Positions 50,397 to 62,530 of a stretch of 64,000 bases of DNA are shown here, one piece after another (the first letter of the stretch is position 1; each line of letters begins with the position of its first letter). Location: the NCBI GenBank assembly GCA_023313575.1, contig JAJTTP010000004.1, positions 1,240,001-1,304,000 on the forward strand, given 5' to 3'. The stretch comes from Eutypella sp. D-1. Lineage: Eukaryota; Ascomycota; Sordariomycetes; Xylariales; Diatrypaceae. The notes under the pieces are model-generated. The model worked only from the letters and a program-made list of their open reading frames with translations. It was not told the DNA's origin and did not search any database. The translations under genes were made by a program, and so were the position numbers.

Positions 50397-52733
50397 GTGA
50401 ATGGGGACTCCGCTTACTGTATTCGTTTATTCAACTCCCAGCAACAAGTAGCCAAATTCCTTATCGTTGTCGTTTCACTTATCGCTCAGTTTATCGTTGT
50501 ATATTATATTATACATATAAGGCAAGAAGTGGCCACTTACATTGCTCATCAGTGCTCAAAGTCAATGGGAGAGGTTCAAAGATAACCTCGTTTATTCCAC
50601 TAGCGTCGATTTGCCCCTATATTAAGTGGGCCTCAATGGGTGGGGCCATTCATCAGCAACAGATTGCACAAATATTACTATGGAAAGAGCGCATTGATGG
50701 AAAGATGTTCCCTTCTTTAACCGATTAAGTTGTCATTAATTGGATACCATGTGACAACTGCCTTTGAAGATGAGCAATTATTTTATAGGACTTGACTGTC
50801 CACATGTGTTGATCAAGATGCATCGCTGATTTATCTGCAGATGCACTCAGTATTTACTGAGTGGCTGTGACATTTATTGAAGACACCGGATGATAATTTT
50901 GTGACGCTCGGCTAAATTGCCTGTACCGGAGTTATATATACATACCAGCTGAGCAGTAGGTGTCAGATTCAGACGGTAGCAGTGAGATGTGTTGCTGCTA
51001 AAAGTTAATAACCATTCCATGGTACAACTGTCAAATAAATAGATACATTCCTTATGACTATGCTGATATAATATTTACTTGTCCCTCTATACCTCGTAGT
51101 TATGATTCTCATCTCAATAGCCAATATGTCCCACTCTTTTGCACCTCCGCTAAGACCCTAATTATATATACCTATATCCATCTATCTAAAGAGTAGCCGG
51201 CCCATGTGGACAATGACTTCCTATCCTGACAGACCTCGTGACCTCCATGTTCAATTCAGGTCTTTTAAGTCACATCGTGTTCACACGCAACAAGACAAGA
51301 GTCTTGTAATAATGAATTCCCTTGATTCTACGCACACGTTTGCATAAACATACCCACCTCCTGAATAGAACCTCCGGTGTGAAAGTCATAGTCACGCTTC
51401 CAAATGCTTCCCATGACACGAATATAGGCTTATAACAATATTACTTGGAGCTTATATAATACCTCATATTGTGAATACATTGATGCCAATCAGTGAATAT
51501 ATATGAACTCGCATAAGTAAGTCCAGGTCCAAAGATACTGATAAGTTAATACTTTGAAGATGGGATATGTCACATAGAGACTACTTATTGAAAGGTAGTA
51601 AGGCAGACGAAAGCAAGACATCAAGCAGTTATATGCATTAGTCATCCTTATCTAGCTCTTGTCATTAACTTGCACTGCTATCATGGCAAAGTAGAGATGA
51701 TAGCCGACTGTTAGCTCCACCTAACCCGCTTTCACAGGGGTCAATTCCCCTTCTCTGACCTTGTGATCAGGATTATACAGGAATTGACGGGTTCATGCGG
51801 AGACATAACTTCGTGGTCATAAGTATAACTGTTTCAGAAATTAGCATTGTTAATATTGGTGTTGATTGGGAGTCACTTAACAGTCAAAAAGCGGAGCAAA
51901 CCCCTCGGCGCTTTAACGAGTCACCTAGGCAGCGCTCTCGTGATACTTCGAAGCTATATGGGCTGGCATGTTTGCACAGAGTATGCATTACCTATCTGAC
52001 CTACTGGACGTGCTCCTCTTGAGTACATCCATATCAGTTACTACACTATGTTATTCCTATAGACTCAAGGTGGGCTTTTCTGAGCTTATCTATTCTCCTT
52101 ATCTTGCTACTGCCTCACGAACTCGATTACCCTATTCTCGTGACTGCCTCTATTAGTACCCTTCCTATTGCCGTAGTTGCCCCCAGCGTTCTCCCTATTG
52201 CGGTGGTTGGCCCCTCAACGTTCTTCCCATTGATATAGTTGCCTTCTTAGTGTGATTCCTATTGTCTTCCTATTAACGCATAGATGATCGGTACCGTACC
52301 GATCCCTATCCTACTCGGCCCCACTATATTCGACTTCTGTGATATATCTTCTTCCCGGCCACACTCAACTCTTTTTGTAATCCTTCCTTTCTACAACTCA
52401 CTCTCTACAAACCAAACTTCTACGAAGTTGTTTCATTCTAGATCTTCTTCGTTTCTTTCCCCAACCCTGTCTGTTTCTTCTACCAAAACAACTCTACCCT
52501 TGACCAAGACTCTTCGTTGGTTCCTGTCTTCTACTAAAACAACCAACTATCCTGTTCTATTACTATCATTTCTAAAGTATTGACGACGATCCTTCACCTT
52601 GACGGCGAAGCTTACCTGCCCATCTGTTCAACTTTTAATCCTTCCTATCACTACCGGGAAGTCGACTTGTCTCGGTCAGATCAACAGAGGATTTACTACA
52701 ACAAGCCTTTATTCATCAGTTAGAAACTTAACC
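50397..52733. other. gene-free region and promoter/leader of the AT-hook gene
   Basis: Most of 50.4-52.1 kb is moderately AT-rich with only short random frames. From 52.16 kb comes an imperfect tandem repeat, and 52.36-52.73 kb is a pyrimidine-rich leader typical of strongly transcribed fungal genes. The upstream continuation of the coding frame (52599-52733) is taken as untranslated because MASAPY at 52734 is the first ATG. Confidence 0.5.
52161..52254. repeat. imperfect tandem repeat of about 31 bp, three copies
   Basis: Units at 52161-52190, 52191-52222 and from 52223 share the pattern CTTCCTATTGCCGTAGTTG followed by CCCC and ACGTT-like ends. They lie in the promoter region of the AT-hook gene and may be a regulatory array or a minisatellite. 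Confidence 0.65.
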
Positions 52734-53637
52734 ATGGCTTCTGCTCCTTATATGGTCAACGGCCTCGCCATGCCACCTCCCCCATCACCACAGCAGTCTC
52801 AGAAGGGATCTCCATCTCCTCAGAAGGAGGTGTCCAAGTCTCCCGCTGCCCATATGGTAGGAGGGCTGACGATGCCGCCACCTCCGGTTGATCCAACCCC
52901 ATCTGGTCCCCGAATGGTTGGCGGTCTCTCGATGCCACCACTCTCAGCTGCCGACTCTGGTCCTCGTATGGTTGGAGGACTCACAATGCCTCCGCTGTCC
53001 GCCGCAATCACCGGCCCATCTGCTTCACAACAGCCATCTCCTCCCGTCAGCCAGAGCCCGGAGCCCAAGCCCATCAGTCCAGCTCCAGAGGCTGCTCCCA
53101 AGCGACGGGGCAGGCCTCCGAAGCCAGAGAACCAACGGCAAGCCCCGAGAATCTCGCCGTACACGGATGAGGACCTGGCTCAGAGAAGAGGCCGCAAGGC
53201 ACTCCGAACCTATTGGTTCACTGGCGCCACACACAAAGACAGGCAGAACGCGATAGATGTCTACACTGGAGGAAACAAGTATGACTGGATGAAGACCGTA
53301 AGTCCCACTTCCTATTCCCCTCTAATCTTCTTGTTCCGATCCCGTCACGGCGCTCAGTTACACAGGCCCCCTTTGAATTTAGTTGAGATTCATGCCCATG
53401 TATATTATTCAAATACGATGCCAATGCTAACGACGAAATGTGTAGACTCCTACACCTGAGCCTTCGCCGCGAGTTCGCGTGCCTGATGTTGAGGAGAGCA
53501 CGCCTGCCGCGGAAATCGAGTGGTTAGGTGACGGCGAGCCCGCCAGCGCGCCCCTCAGTGCCCGGATGCAGAACGTCCAGAGACGGAAGGCCAAGAGACA
53601 AGCGAAGAAGGCCAAAATCGCCGCTGAACGGAAGTAG
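52734..53637 (+). CDS. AT-hook protein with MVGGLxMPP repeats (probable nuclear protein)
   Basis: Two exons (52734-53297 and 53446-53637) joined over a 148-nt intron with GTAAGT and TGTAG borders in phase 0 give 251 residues. The N-terminal third is Pro/Ser-rich and carries four copies of a MVGGL(T/S)MPP motif (7-15, 41-49, 61-69, 79-87). An AT-hook follows (KRRGRPPKP, 123-131), which binds the minor groove of AT-rich DNA, then a second basic patch (RRGRK, 151-155) and a folded-looking segment (TYWFTGATHKDRQNAIDVYT, 159-178). The C-terminus (exon 2) is acidic, then strongly basic (RRKAKRQAKKAKIAAERK). No enzyme domain is recognised. Its position some 5 kb from a large AT-rich block may be coincidence. 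Confidence 0.75.
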
Positions 53638-55671
53638 AGCGTAGGTGCCAGCACCACCAACAATATCTAGGTGGTAGCTGGAAGACAGGCAGAGAACCGG
53701 CAAGGGCCGGCCCCAAGCACAGGCACCAGTCATTGACCTCATGGAAGACTATTTCGTCCAGGGGAGGCACGGCGATGTATACATACATACTGCATCACAG
53801 CAAGGAGAACGACGGCCAAGAGCAATTGACATGGCCTGTCATATACACAAACACTACACACCTCGCGCCTGATTATACTATCGGCGCTCTCCTTTGCAAA
53901 ACGCCACTCTGGAAATGATCGCACGAGGAACCATAGGACGGGATCTGGCGGACATGTACAAGTTCTATTGTCATTTTTACACACCCAGGAGGTCTATGAG
54001 TAGAGCACTCACGATTCTATGATACGATACCCCACCGCTATAGCTCTACTTGCCATCCTTTGGAAGGAAGGCTGATTTGATCTGTGCAAGAGCATCATGG
54101 TTGCATTGCTTTCTACTGTTTTGAGATACCCACATGGTTACGATTTGGAGGCGTTCAGGGTTGCTTTTTTTTTCTTGTTTCTCTTCTCTACAGTCACGAA
54201 TAAAACTCTGTTTATGTATGAACAACTTCGGTCTTCGTAATTTCCGGGTTTCTCTGTGACTTGTAGTACACGTAGATTGGTCAAGTGATGTGTCAAAATT
54301 GTGTTACCACTCTCAAAGGTAAACTTTAGACATGTGTGGCATTACTGTAGCCCGTTGAGCATCCGTAACAGGTCATCGTTTCTATCTACCCCCCACCCCA
54401 CCTCATTCGCTTCGTGACCTCTCTTGTATGGCCGGCCAAACTATTACTCTGAGCATTCTTTCACAGAAACTGTAGGACCAGGTGCAATTGATCCAGCTGC
54501 GGGGCATTGTGTCCGGGTAGACCACTATGGGCCATGCTGGCCCGGGAGAGGGTTCCCACGTTGTGTGCGTCAACTCAGGTACCGGGAGGGCATCGTAATT
54601 GTGGGTGAAGTTGGGCCGGCAGGCCGGAATGTGATTTCGTACAAGTACCGGCAAACCTGGTACTTGCGGGTCGGGCCGGCCGGGAGAAGAGTTGTGAACC
54701 AGCGTACTGGAAGGACATCGGAATTATGGGTCATATTAGCCTAGGAGAGGGTTATGTATTTGAATACCGCGAAAGCATCTCTTTGCAAATTTATTACGGC
54801 ATAGATCAAATGACACCTAGATACCATTGCTGATAAGTTGAATTTGAGTCACAAATTCAGTCTGGGTTCGGCGCAGGCAACAAGTTTCAGGACCCGCAGA
54901 AGTTGTGACTTCTGAGCAATATGGTAGTGTCAAGGGGGGTACTATGACAGTTTAGATGTAAAGGTAAATGCCCCTTTTAACCTTGACTTATTTTCAGAGG
55001 CCTAGACTATTTCAATTCAAGCATTCCGTATTGGTCAGGCATAGAGAAGATCTAATGGTATAGAATGGATTCGCGCGGGGCCGAAATGCCTTGATATTTT
55101 CGGGGTAATACTAGAGGTGCCCGTCCGTAGAACGATATGCGACCATTGAATATTATCGCCCTCCAGGGACGTTCATATGCTACTCCAATGACACATTAAT
55201 TAATCAAGTCGCTATATGTATATGTGTTACTCACTGCGTAAAAGATGGTTCAAAGTTCCCGCGAGTTTCAGACTCTATAGGATTGCAGGATCATTTGGTC
55301 GGTCGGCCGGACGTCAACGTTAAAGCCCGGCCCCGTCCAGCCAGGTAATCCACACCAGCACAACACGCAGGATTTCTTGGCGCTTGACCATCTTTCGAAT
55401 AAGAACTCGGAGAGGACTGAAAAGAGTTTTGAAATACCAGTCAGTTCAAGTCGTGGTGGCTATACCGCGGTGGTGGGAGACCCTACGTAAATGTGGCCCC
55501 GGTCGGAGGGGCGACGGAACGTATCTACTCGCAACACCATATAGCCCTTAAAATGAAGGATCAGCCAACACAGGGAAGGGAACAGGGGTTTATCTTGCTC
55601 CTCTTTTCCCTCTTTTCTTCCCCTTCCTCTTCTTTCTCCCCTCTAACCGTCCCCACGCGAGTTTCTATAAG
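53638..55671. other. intergenic region with a small decayed duplication
   Basis: No gene is supported. A 106-codon frame at 54424-54744 overlaps a local duplication and is not convincing as a protein. 55.59-55.67 kb is a C/T-rich leader of the next gene. The rest shows no structure. Confidence 0.55.
54530..54750. repeat. local duplication with transition-type differences
   Basis: A segment starting GTACCGGGAGGGCATCG at 54579 recurs as GTACTGGAAGGACATCG at 54704, with similar GGGCCGGC(C)GGGAGA context before it. The differences in this core are C/T or G/A, as RIP would give to a duplication, though it is far shorter than usual RIP targets. Confidence 0.5.
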
Positions 55672-56844
55672 ATGCGGTACTTACGACTCGAGAGAGCGGC
55701 CGGGCTGAGCATCGCCCTACTCGTAGCGGGTCCCAATCTCGGCGAGGCCCACGAGACACCCGCGCCCGACGCCGATGCGGGGGTTAACGACATAGCGGGG
55801 TGCGCGGAGGTGCTCTGTCCGAACCCCATCGAGGACTCGACAGAAAATGTGTGCACGTTACAGGACCGGACATTTAGCGACGTCGGGATGCGGCGCTTTG
55901 GCGGCGGGAGAATCGAGGATACGGAACTTGCGTGGGTGCAGGGCAGCAGCAGGAGCAATAACAGCAATGGCGATGGGGGCGTGCTGGTCAGCTCCGCGTT
56001 CTACCTCGGTACGCCGTTCGAGTACGATGCCGGCGACGTAAGAGCCTGCGCTGCATTCTTTCACAGGACTTCAGAAAACACCACAGCGGGTCCCAGGGAC
56101 GGCGACATCGCTGATGATAGCGCCACCAGCAGCTGCGAGCGCATGGGCGTCCCCAGACCTTGTATAGACGCCCTTACATCTCGTGCGAGGTTGCTAAAGG
56201 TTCGGGAGGATGACGACGCCTGTGCGGTGCTCGAAGACAGCCTCCGCGGCAATTTTGACGAGGACTGTGTTGGGGTTGCGGGTGGCGATAGGTGGGAAGG
56301 CCTTAGAGTCAGGCGTAGGCAGCCCCCCTTCCATTCTACACCCCCGGATGGCGTCTAGGGAGCGCGGGTATGTGGTAGAGAACTTGGCTAACTGGATCGT
56401 CGACAGCTATCTTGGGACACGGTGCTCCAGCCCCGATCCTCTCAAGTGATAACCTGACGTCGAACTGCTGGCCCATCACGCCCAAAGAGCATGACCTCGC
56501 GTTTATCGATAGCCACGAGGAAACGGTAAGAGTTCTTATCAGGCTCGAGAGCCATCTGCACGACTGACGATGACGCCTAGGCTCGCGATATCTACGGTGT
56601 CACGCCCATACTGACGGTCTTCTACGATTGGGGGCAAGCTGCCACGGTTCCCGAGATTTCGACTACGATGTCCTGCATCAGGGTTGTTAACTCTAGCGTT
56701 GCTGCTGAGGAGGAGCGTGAGGAGGATGGGGAGGATGAGGATGATGATGATGAAAATACCGCTGCAAGATTTTATATGCCAGGGATGACAGTATTGGCCC
56801 CTGCAACTATTGCAGCCCTGAGCTATATATTGTTTTTACTGTAA
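55672..56844 (+). CDS. secreted, probably GPI-anchored protein of unknown function
   Basis: Three exons (55672-56314, 56431-56525, 56581-56844) give 333 residues. The N-terminus is a signal peptide (about 1-26, LSIALLVAGPNLGEA). The body has many cysteines and acidic patches, with EVLCPNPIEDSTENVCTL near the start and NLTSNCWPITPKEHDLAFID in exon 2. The C-terminus is an Asp/Glu run followed by a hydrophobic tail (TVLAPATIAALSYILFLL) ending at the stop, the arrangement expected for GPI attachment. Intron 1 (116 nt, GTAGGC...CTCCAG, CTAAC branch) was chosen because it alone joins exon 2 in frame with good signals; a GTGGCG donor a little upstream is an alternative. Intron 2 (55 nt, GTAAGA...CCTAG) is clear. 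I do not recognise the family; a cell-wall or plasma-membrane surface location is inferred. Confidence 0.7.
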
Positions 56845-59800
56845 ATTGAGATGGGATATGAGAATAGCCACTGCATATTTGACTACGCTGACCATGCACG
56901 GGCAAGCAGATGTCCATAACACGTGTGAGCGAAGCTGGCTAGTTTATCAGCCTTGTCTGTGCTCGGTAGTCGCCCACTCGATTTAATTCGCGGTGGTTTA
57001 CGCCACTTTACGCGGGCAGGACTAACGAGTAGGTTGCTGTGATACTTACCTGCACATCCTCACTGTTTTGAGGACTCTCCATCTGGTGTGTATCATCCAT
57101 GGCTGATAGCAGCCACTGCGACATGGCGTGGCTAGACGCCGCGTGCGCCACGGGAACTGGTAAATGGGTTTTCCAGATAGTGAGCCTTTCACTTTAAGGA
57201 GTGAGGTTGTAATTTTACTGGTCGCGACAGTAGGTTGGATGAGTGCAGAGTCACAGGGAATGAGATTTACATCTCAACACTGAGACATTAGCTTGCGAGT
57301 TAAGACGGTACCAGAAGGACAGTAATGATCAAGATTCAGCTAACGAGGCTTGTTATAATCGAACCCGGAGCTGTAATGCATACTGCCCATTATTAAGAGT
57401 ACTCCCGAGCGCTCAATGGTGAAGCCGCGTCCGACATCATACATATTAAGCACTCATGTTGGCCAGGCGGTACGCGGAGTGGATGTCCGGATGGGAGCTG
57501 CCTTCCCGAGTGCCTTGCTTAGATACAAATCTGCCACATACCAACTATTCGAGAATATAATACGCATTCACTTCCAGATATCTGGTTAGAAGAGGAATCT
57601 TCCGAGCAGATAGCTGGCCATAATTTACATAGTTGAGTTGCTGTGAATTGACTGTTAGTTAGGTACTTAAGGCACCTAAATACCTGCCTGACTAGAGCAC
57701 CCCTTGCCCCTGCCTGCCTCCGTTATCTATCGATAAGACGGGTTCGTCCGATAAGAAATAAGATTCAGGGGTTGCGGAGTTGTGGGGTACATGTATCTTC
57801 TGTAGTCTGCGATCGTGGACACCACTGAACCTTCACAAACAATATCATTGCTAACTCCTATCCATCATCCTATAGAACCCCCATACTTAGTAGTTTGACA
57901 GAGCGGTAGTTCCAATCTTAGAAGGTTTGTGATAAGGTAGCGGGAAGTTAAATTTAGTAGATACAGAGTACGGAGTATGTGGGTATACACAATAGTGCAC
58001 AGACCATATACGCACCTCCTATGTAAAAATGGGTATCTTAGGTAAGTAGGTACCTAGTCAGATCTTCCCCGGGCGGGGCCGAGTGTTATAGGCTGACTGG
58101 AAGGCTCCGCTGTAAGTACCATAGGCAGTAATGTAATGGAACTATTCAATTCGAGTTCTGAGAACTTCGTCTAGTGCGCCCTCTGTTTCCCACCCACCAT
58201 ACTGCTTTCCTGGGCAACCCCGTCCTGTATAAAAGCGGACGATCCGCATGAGTATACGGAGTATGCCTAGGTAGAGCACGTTATCCAACCGACCGGTCTA
58301 GCCAGTAACACGCCTCTACACTGGGTTGCTGGGTAGAGTTGAGCTCTATGAACTCGCCAATTGACCTACCAAGTACCTCGTGCGCACACACAGTACGATC
58401 GTGTCCGATCTTCGGGATCGACAGGATGTTTGAGGTAGAAATCTTGTTCTGTCGTGCTGACAAGGACGGTATAAAAATAGACGACATTCGCCGTTACATC
58501 CTCTCTCACCTCAGCGAGATAAAACTTAAAAATACCTACCTATCCCCAGGCTTCGGGGCGCATAAATCAGACGAACATACCTAGGTAGGTATTTACTTCG
58601 TCAACTACATCGGTGTTGAGAACGACAGAGTCGTAGACCTCCCAAGGTCAAAGCCGGGCGTATCCTTGGAGGCACATGTAACATAGCTGCATAGCCGTCT
58701 TGCGTTCTGGTAGCCTGCAGCTAGCCTCGAATTATGAATTTATAATTCTAGGTAAGTAGCGTGGATGCATGCTGTCAGGTTGTCCGGTAATTGGTGATAC
58801 CAAGAACGACGGCCCATTCAGTGAGATCTCGAACGGTTTTAAAGGGTGGCAGTGAACGAACGCCCAGACGCCACATTTTAGCAGCGCCTCTACTGGTCTA
58901 CCACTGCATGACATCTGACAAATTTAATCCTTTCTTTTTCAGCCCCGTGTATTTCCAGACATGTATCTACCGAATCAAGTACGAAATATCTGCTGTATGT
59001 GATATAGGGCTCTAGGTATCTTTATTAGACCACTTGCCTGCATCATCTTCACGGCCCACGGGAAATTGACTAGAGACCTGAATTGTGAGATCTGGGGCCG
59101 GAGCGGCAGAAAGATGTAAATCTTGTAGACCACATGGACCCGCAGAACCTATCTGGGAAGTCTGCTAAGTGATTGTCTAGGCCATCTAGGAAGGGACCTC
59201 GGGACTTGGAGCTCGCCGAAAACCAGCAAGTCACACGACCTTCCCGCCCGGGGTCCATCGACTATCGACAACTGAACTCGGTAGCCCAGGGGCAATTAAA
59301 CCCCAACAATAATTCAACTTATCACCTGCTATCCGTGGATTAACGAACAGCGATTCATTAATTTTCATAGCATTTCCATTCCGTTTGAGAGGTCCATTTT
59401 CCGCGCATACATGGAATTGATCGAACGAGTCGATCTACATTAAATTGCATTAATTCTTACATTATTTTGTATTCAAATTTTCTATATCTGTACTCCGTAC
59501 CGCGTGCGCGTTATCATATCACATACGTTACGCATATACAAGTACACATAATACTTTTTATGAAGGTGGCATAATAAAACCACGCCGTCTAACCTCCGCC
59601 TCCGCCCGCTCGCCCGCCCGCCTGCCTATCGTATTCATCTCTCTTCCGCTTGTTATCGGTCGGGTCCGCCTTCCAAACCTTCATCTTCCCACCGGAATTT
59701 TATCCCGCTTAATCATGACCTACCTATAATCCACTTACCCACCCACATACCAAATACTTCCACACTCCCCTGACTTCTCTTTTGAGTTTCAGTCGACAGG

Positions 59801-59946
59801 TACTATATTGCTACTATCATTCACAACCCGTTTTTATTTTATGCCCCCAGGTGAACGATATTCTCAACATTTCATGTATACCTGCCCAATCAACATACGG
59901 TGCGGGTTGTTGAGTGCTCGCGCGACAGCAATACAACAATATCACT
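56845..59946. other. intergenic region of 3.1 kb
   Basis: No convincing coding frame. Short motifs of two kinds are frequent: TAGGTAC palindromes (57.66, 58.04, 58.58 and 58.75 kb) and TACGGAGTA or its complement (57.97, 58.26 and 59.49 kb). The last 400 bp are C/T-rich and probably the promoter and leader of the DUF4050 gene. Confidence 0.5.
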
Positions 59947-62530
59947 ATGCCTAACAAGGAGGAGAAGCCAGCCATGATGCACCCGATTAATTTAGACCTG
60001 TCGCAACAGCTGTCGGCGGGCTCATCTCAGGCAGGGTCACAGCAACAGCGAGATCAAAAAGCCACTTCCCGGTCTGCCAAGACCAGGACAGAATCCAGCT
60101 CAAGCACGATCGCCAGCAGGACGAGAAGGCGGCTTTCAGGTGAGTGTCTCGTATTTTCTTATTCTCAATTTTTCTTATATGAAAATAATACCCCGGGCCT
60201 TGTTCGTTCCATTTTTCATGTGCATCAGATGCCGAAGAAGCGAGGCTTGCGAGGGCTCTGGCAGTCTGGGGCTCCAGCCCCCCCTTTAAGATCAGCGTAT
60301 CTCCCAGTTAATTCAAGTTTACATTATCCAAATTTACGTCATGTTTTTCGGGGCTTCGCCTGGTTTAACTTAAAAGTCGATCAGCATTCTGAAAATCAAG
60401 GGGCAGATTTGATAGTCAGTTTGTGTGTGTGGTTTTTCTTCTTTTTTTTGTCTGTTAGTTTATCTCACTGTCTTGTCTGTCCGTCTCACGTCCGTCATCC
60501 TGACCTGCTGCTGTCCCTAAATGCTCGCCCCCCCTCTACTCATGACACCTTGTCATCCTGTCTCCTACTATTCTATGTATGTCTGCATCCAGCATCCTCC
60601 TTGCCCCCCAACCCCCAAGTGGGACGTGCGAATGTAACCTTCGCTCTCGTTGAACCCTCCAATTCCAATTACGTTTTCCGCCTCCTGCACTCCTAGACTC
60701 AATTCTGCAGGTAGCCCACCCGAAGCTTGCAGCAGCTGCTGACCCCTGTCCTTATTAGCACTTTTGCCACGATCAGACACCAGTCATGCTCATGCCGCTT
60801 CCCCGCACCCCACACATCCCCAAGCGGACACCAATAGTAGCACGCAGGCAGCGCAGGGTAGCCATGCTATAATAAGCCATGCCCATCCTCCTGCCGAGGC
60901 CGCCCCTGTTAGTAGGTCTGCTCCGGCTGTCGCTTCTGCAGACGTCGGTGATGCACGCGATCACGGTTTGTCACTATCATTATCTCAAGGCGGTTCAGCT
61001 TCAGGCCCATTCGGCGCAGGTGCAGGTGTAGGTGCAGATGTAGATGCAGATCCGATGAGAAGTCCTTCCACAACGAGCCCCAAGAACATGCTGCTCTCGG
61101 ATCTCTATAAGTCAACCAAGGCGCCATTGGCGCGGTTTCGACACCACTCAGGCGTACAGCATGAGCCCTTGGAACCAGATTATTCAAACGCAGATCTAGT
61201 CAGCAGGGACAAGATCAAGCAGAAGGAGGCCGTCAAGCGGTACTTGGCGGACAGGATCCGGAATGATTGGGAGTTCAAGTGGCCGCCAGAGACCACAGAG
61301 GAGGCCCATGGCCAAGTCGAGCAAGATAGGGAAGCTATCAACGATAGTGCGATAGTAGACAGCTCGGAAGATGACGATGAGGGCGAGGATGACGGCTCCT
61401 TGTCCGACTACAGCACAGTATCAGAGGATCCTGACCATTTCCGGCCCAGGGCCGAATGGCTATCTGATCTCTCCGATATGGAGAATGAGCAGGCGAGGAA
61501 GGCGAGGACATCAGCCTATCGATTCTCTAGTCCGGACTCGGTCGGTGCTGCACTGCAGGCGAGTGAACTAGAGCGCAGTGCGAAGCGGCGCAAGGCCGTT
61601 CGGGATGAGATGGAGTGGAATACAGGACTCGCTTGTTTCAGCGCTCGCAGGGACGCCTGGACAGGTGCCAAGACGGTCCGTGTGCGCTCTGCGAAGCCTC
61701 CAACACCTCCACCGCAGTCCGCTACGCCGACTGCCTCGAAGCGGCTCTCCTGGTTTAGGCTGTCGAGCTCAGCTCCTACCACGCCGCTTTCCGACCCAGC
61801 AGCCGCTGGGGGCTCGCCCATCAGCCCGACTACGACTCGCGCATCCGCCGAGACAACGATCGCCGTGTCGCAATCTTCCACTTCTGACGGGGACTCGAAG
61901 TCCAAGTCCAAGAGGAGACCGGGCAGCGGTAGGAGTGTCCGGATAGAGACCCTCTTACCAACCCCGCCCCCGATTCTGCCGCCTGCCAACCCGATGCGCG
62001 CCTCCATCACCCCCGCCACATACTCGTCCATCTACGACAGGATCGTTGTCAGCTCCATGACCCCGGCCTGCCCCATCAACCTGCAAGACGTCATCCGCTC
62101 GTGCGTTGTGGGCTGGAAGCGCGACGGCGAATGGCCTCCCCGGGCGGCGGCTGCCGAGGTCGCGCCTGTCGTCGCGGTCAAGAAGAAGAAGAGGCAAACC
62201 GGTAACGGCAGCGGCGGTGGAAGCGGTGCGAACACCAGCGCCCTCAGGAAAAACAGCAGTGCGAGGAAGGACAGCAACGCGAGCCGCGACAGCAGCGCCA
62301 ACAAGCCCAGCGCCGCGCGGAGGTTAAGTCTCGGGTTTCTGGGAAAGAAGGACGCCAATACGACGATTGGAACTCTCGAGGCCGGGCTTGGAGGAGGCAA
62401 CGGAAAGGACAATGGCAATGGCAGCAGGCGGTCGCACGGCGAAGAGTCCAGGGGTCTCCGGAAGAGCCTCCAACGCGTTCTAGGTCTCGGCCACGACAAA
62501 GTCGGCGGCTCGCCCGTGGCCCTTAATTAA
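59947..62530 (+). CDS. DUF4050/Gag1-like clamp domain protein
   Basis: Two exons (59947-60139 and 60759-62530) joined in phase over a 619-nt intron (GTGAGT...TTATTAG, CTGAC branch) give 654 residues. The N-terminal 200 residues are low-complexity (Gln/Ser, His/Ala/Pro). The conserved region of fungal DUF4050 (Gag1-like clamp) proteins spans about 215-526: AVKRYLADRIRNDWEF, an acidic linker, YRFSSPDSVGAAL (318-330), WNTGLACFSARRDAWTGA (about 351-368), a long Ser/Pro insert, then NPMRASITPATYSSIYDRIV (475-494) and GWKRDGEWPP (516-525). The C-terminus is basic and Ser/Asn/Gly-rich. The molecular role of the family is poorly known. The intron is unusually long for this window; an extra exon inside it is possible but none is required. 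The large second exon opens only at TTG without the splice, which supports the two-exon model. Confidence 0.8.

Noticed and set aside
54424..54744. 106-codon frame as a gene
   Set aside because: It coincides with a short internal duplication, which explains its apparent repeats, and has no recognisable domain.
59914..60696. 260-codon frame running through the first DUF4050 exon
   Set aside because: After 60139 it enters the intron, where the protein becomes low-complexity. Splicing at GTGAGT joins the true second exon in frame.
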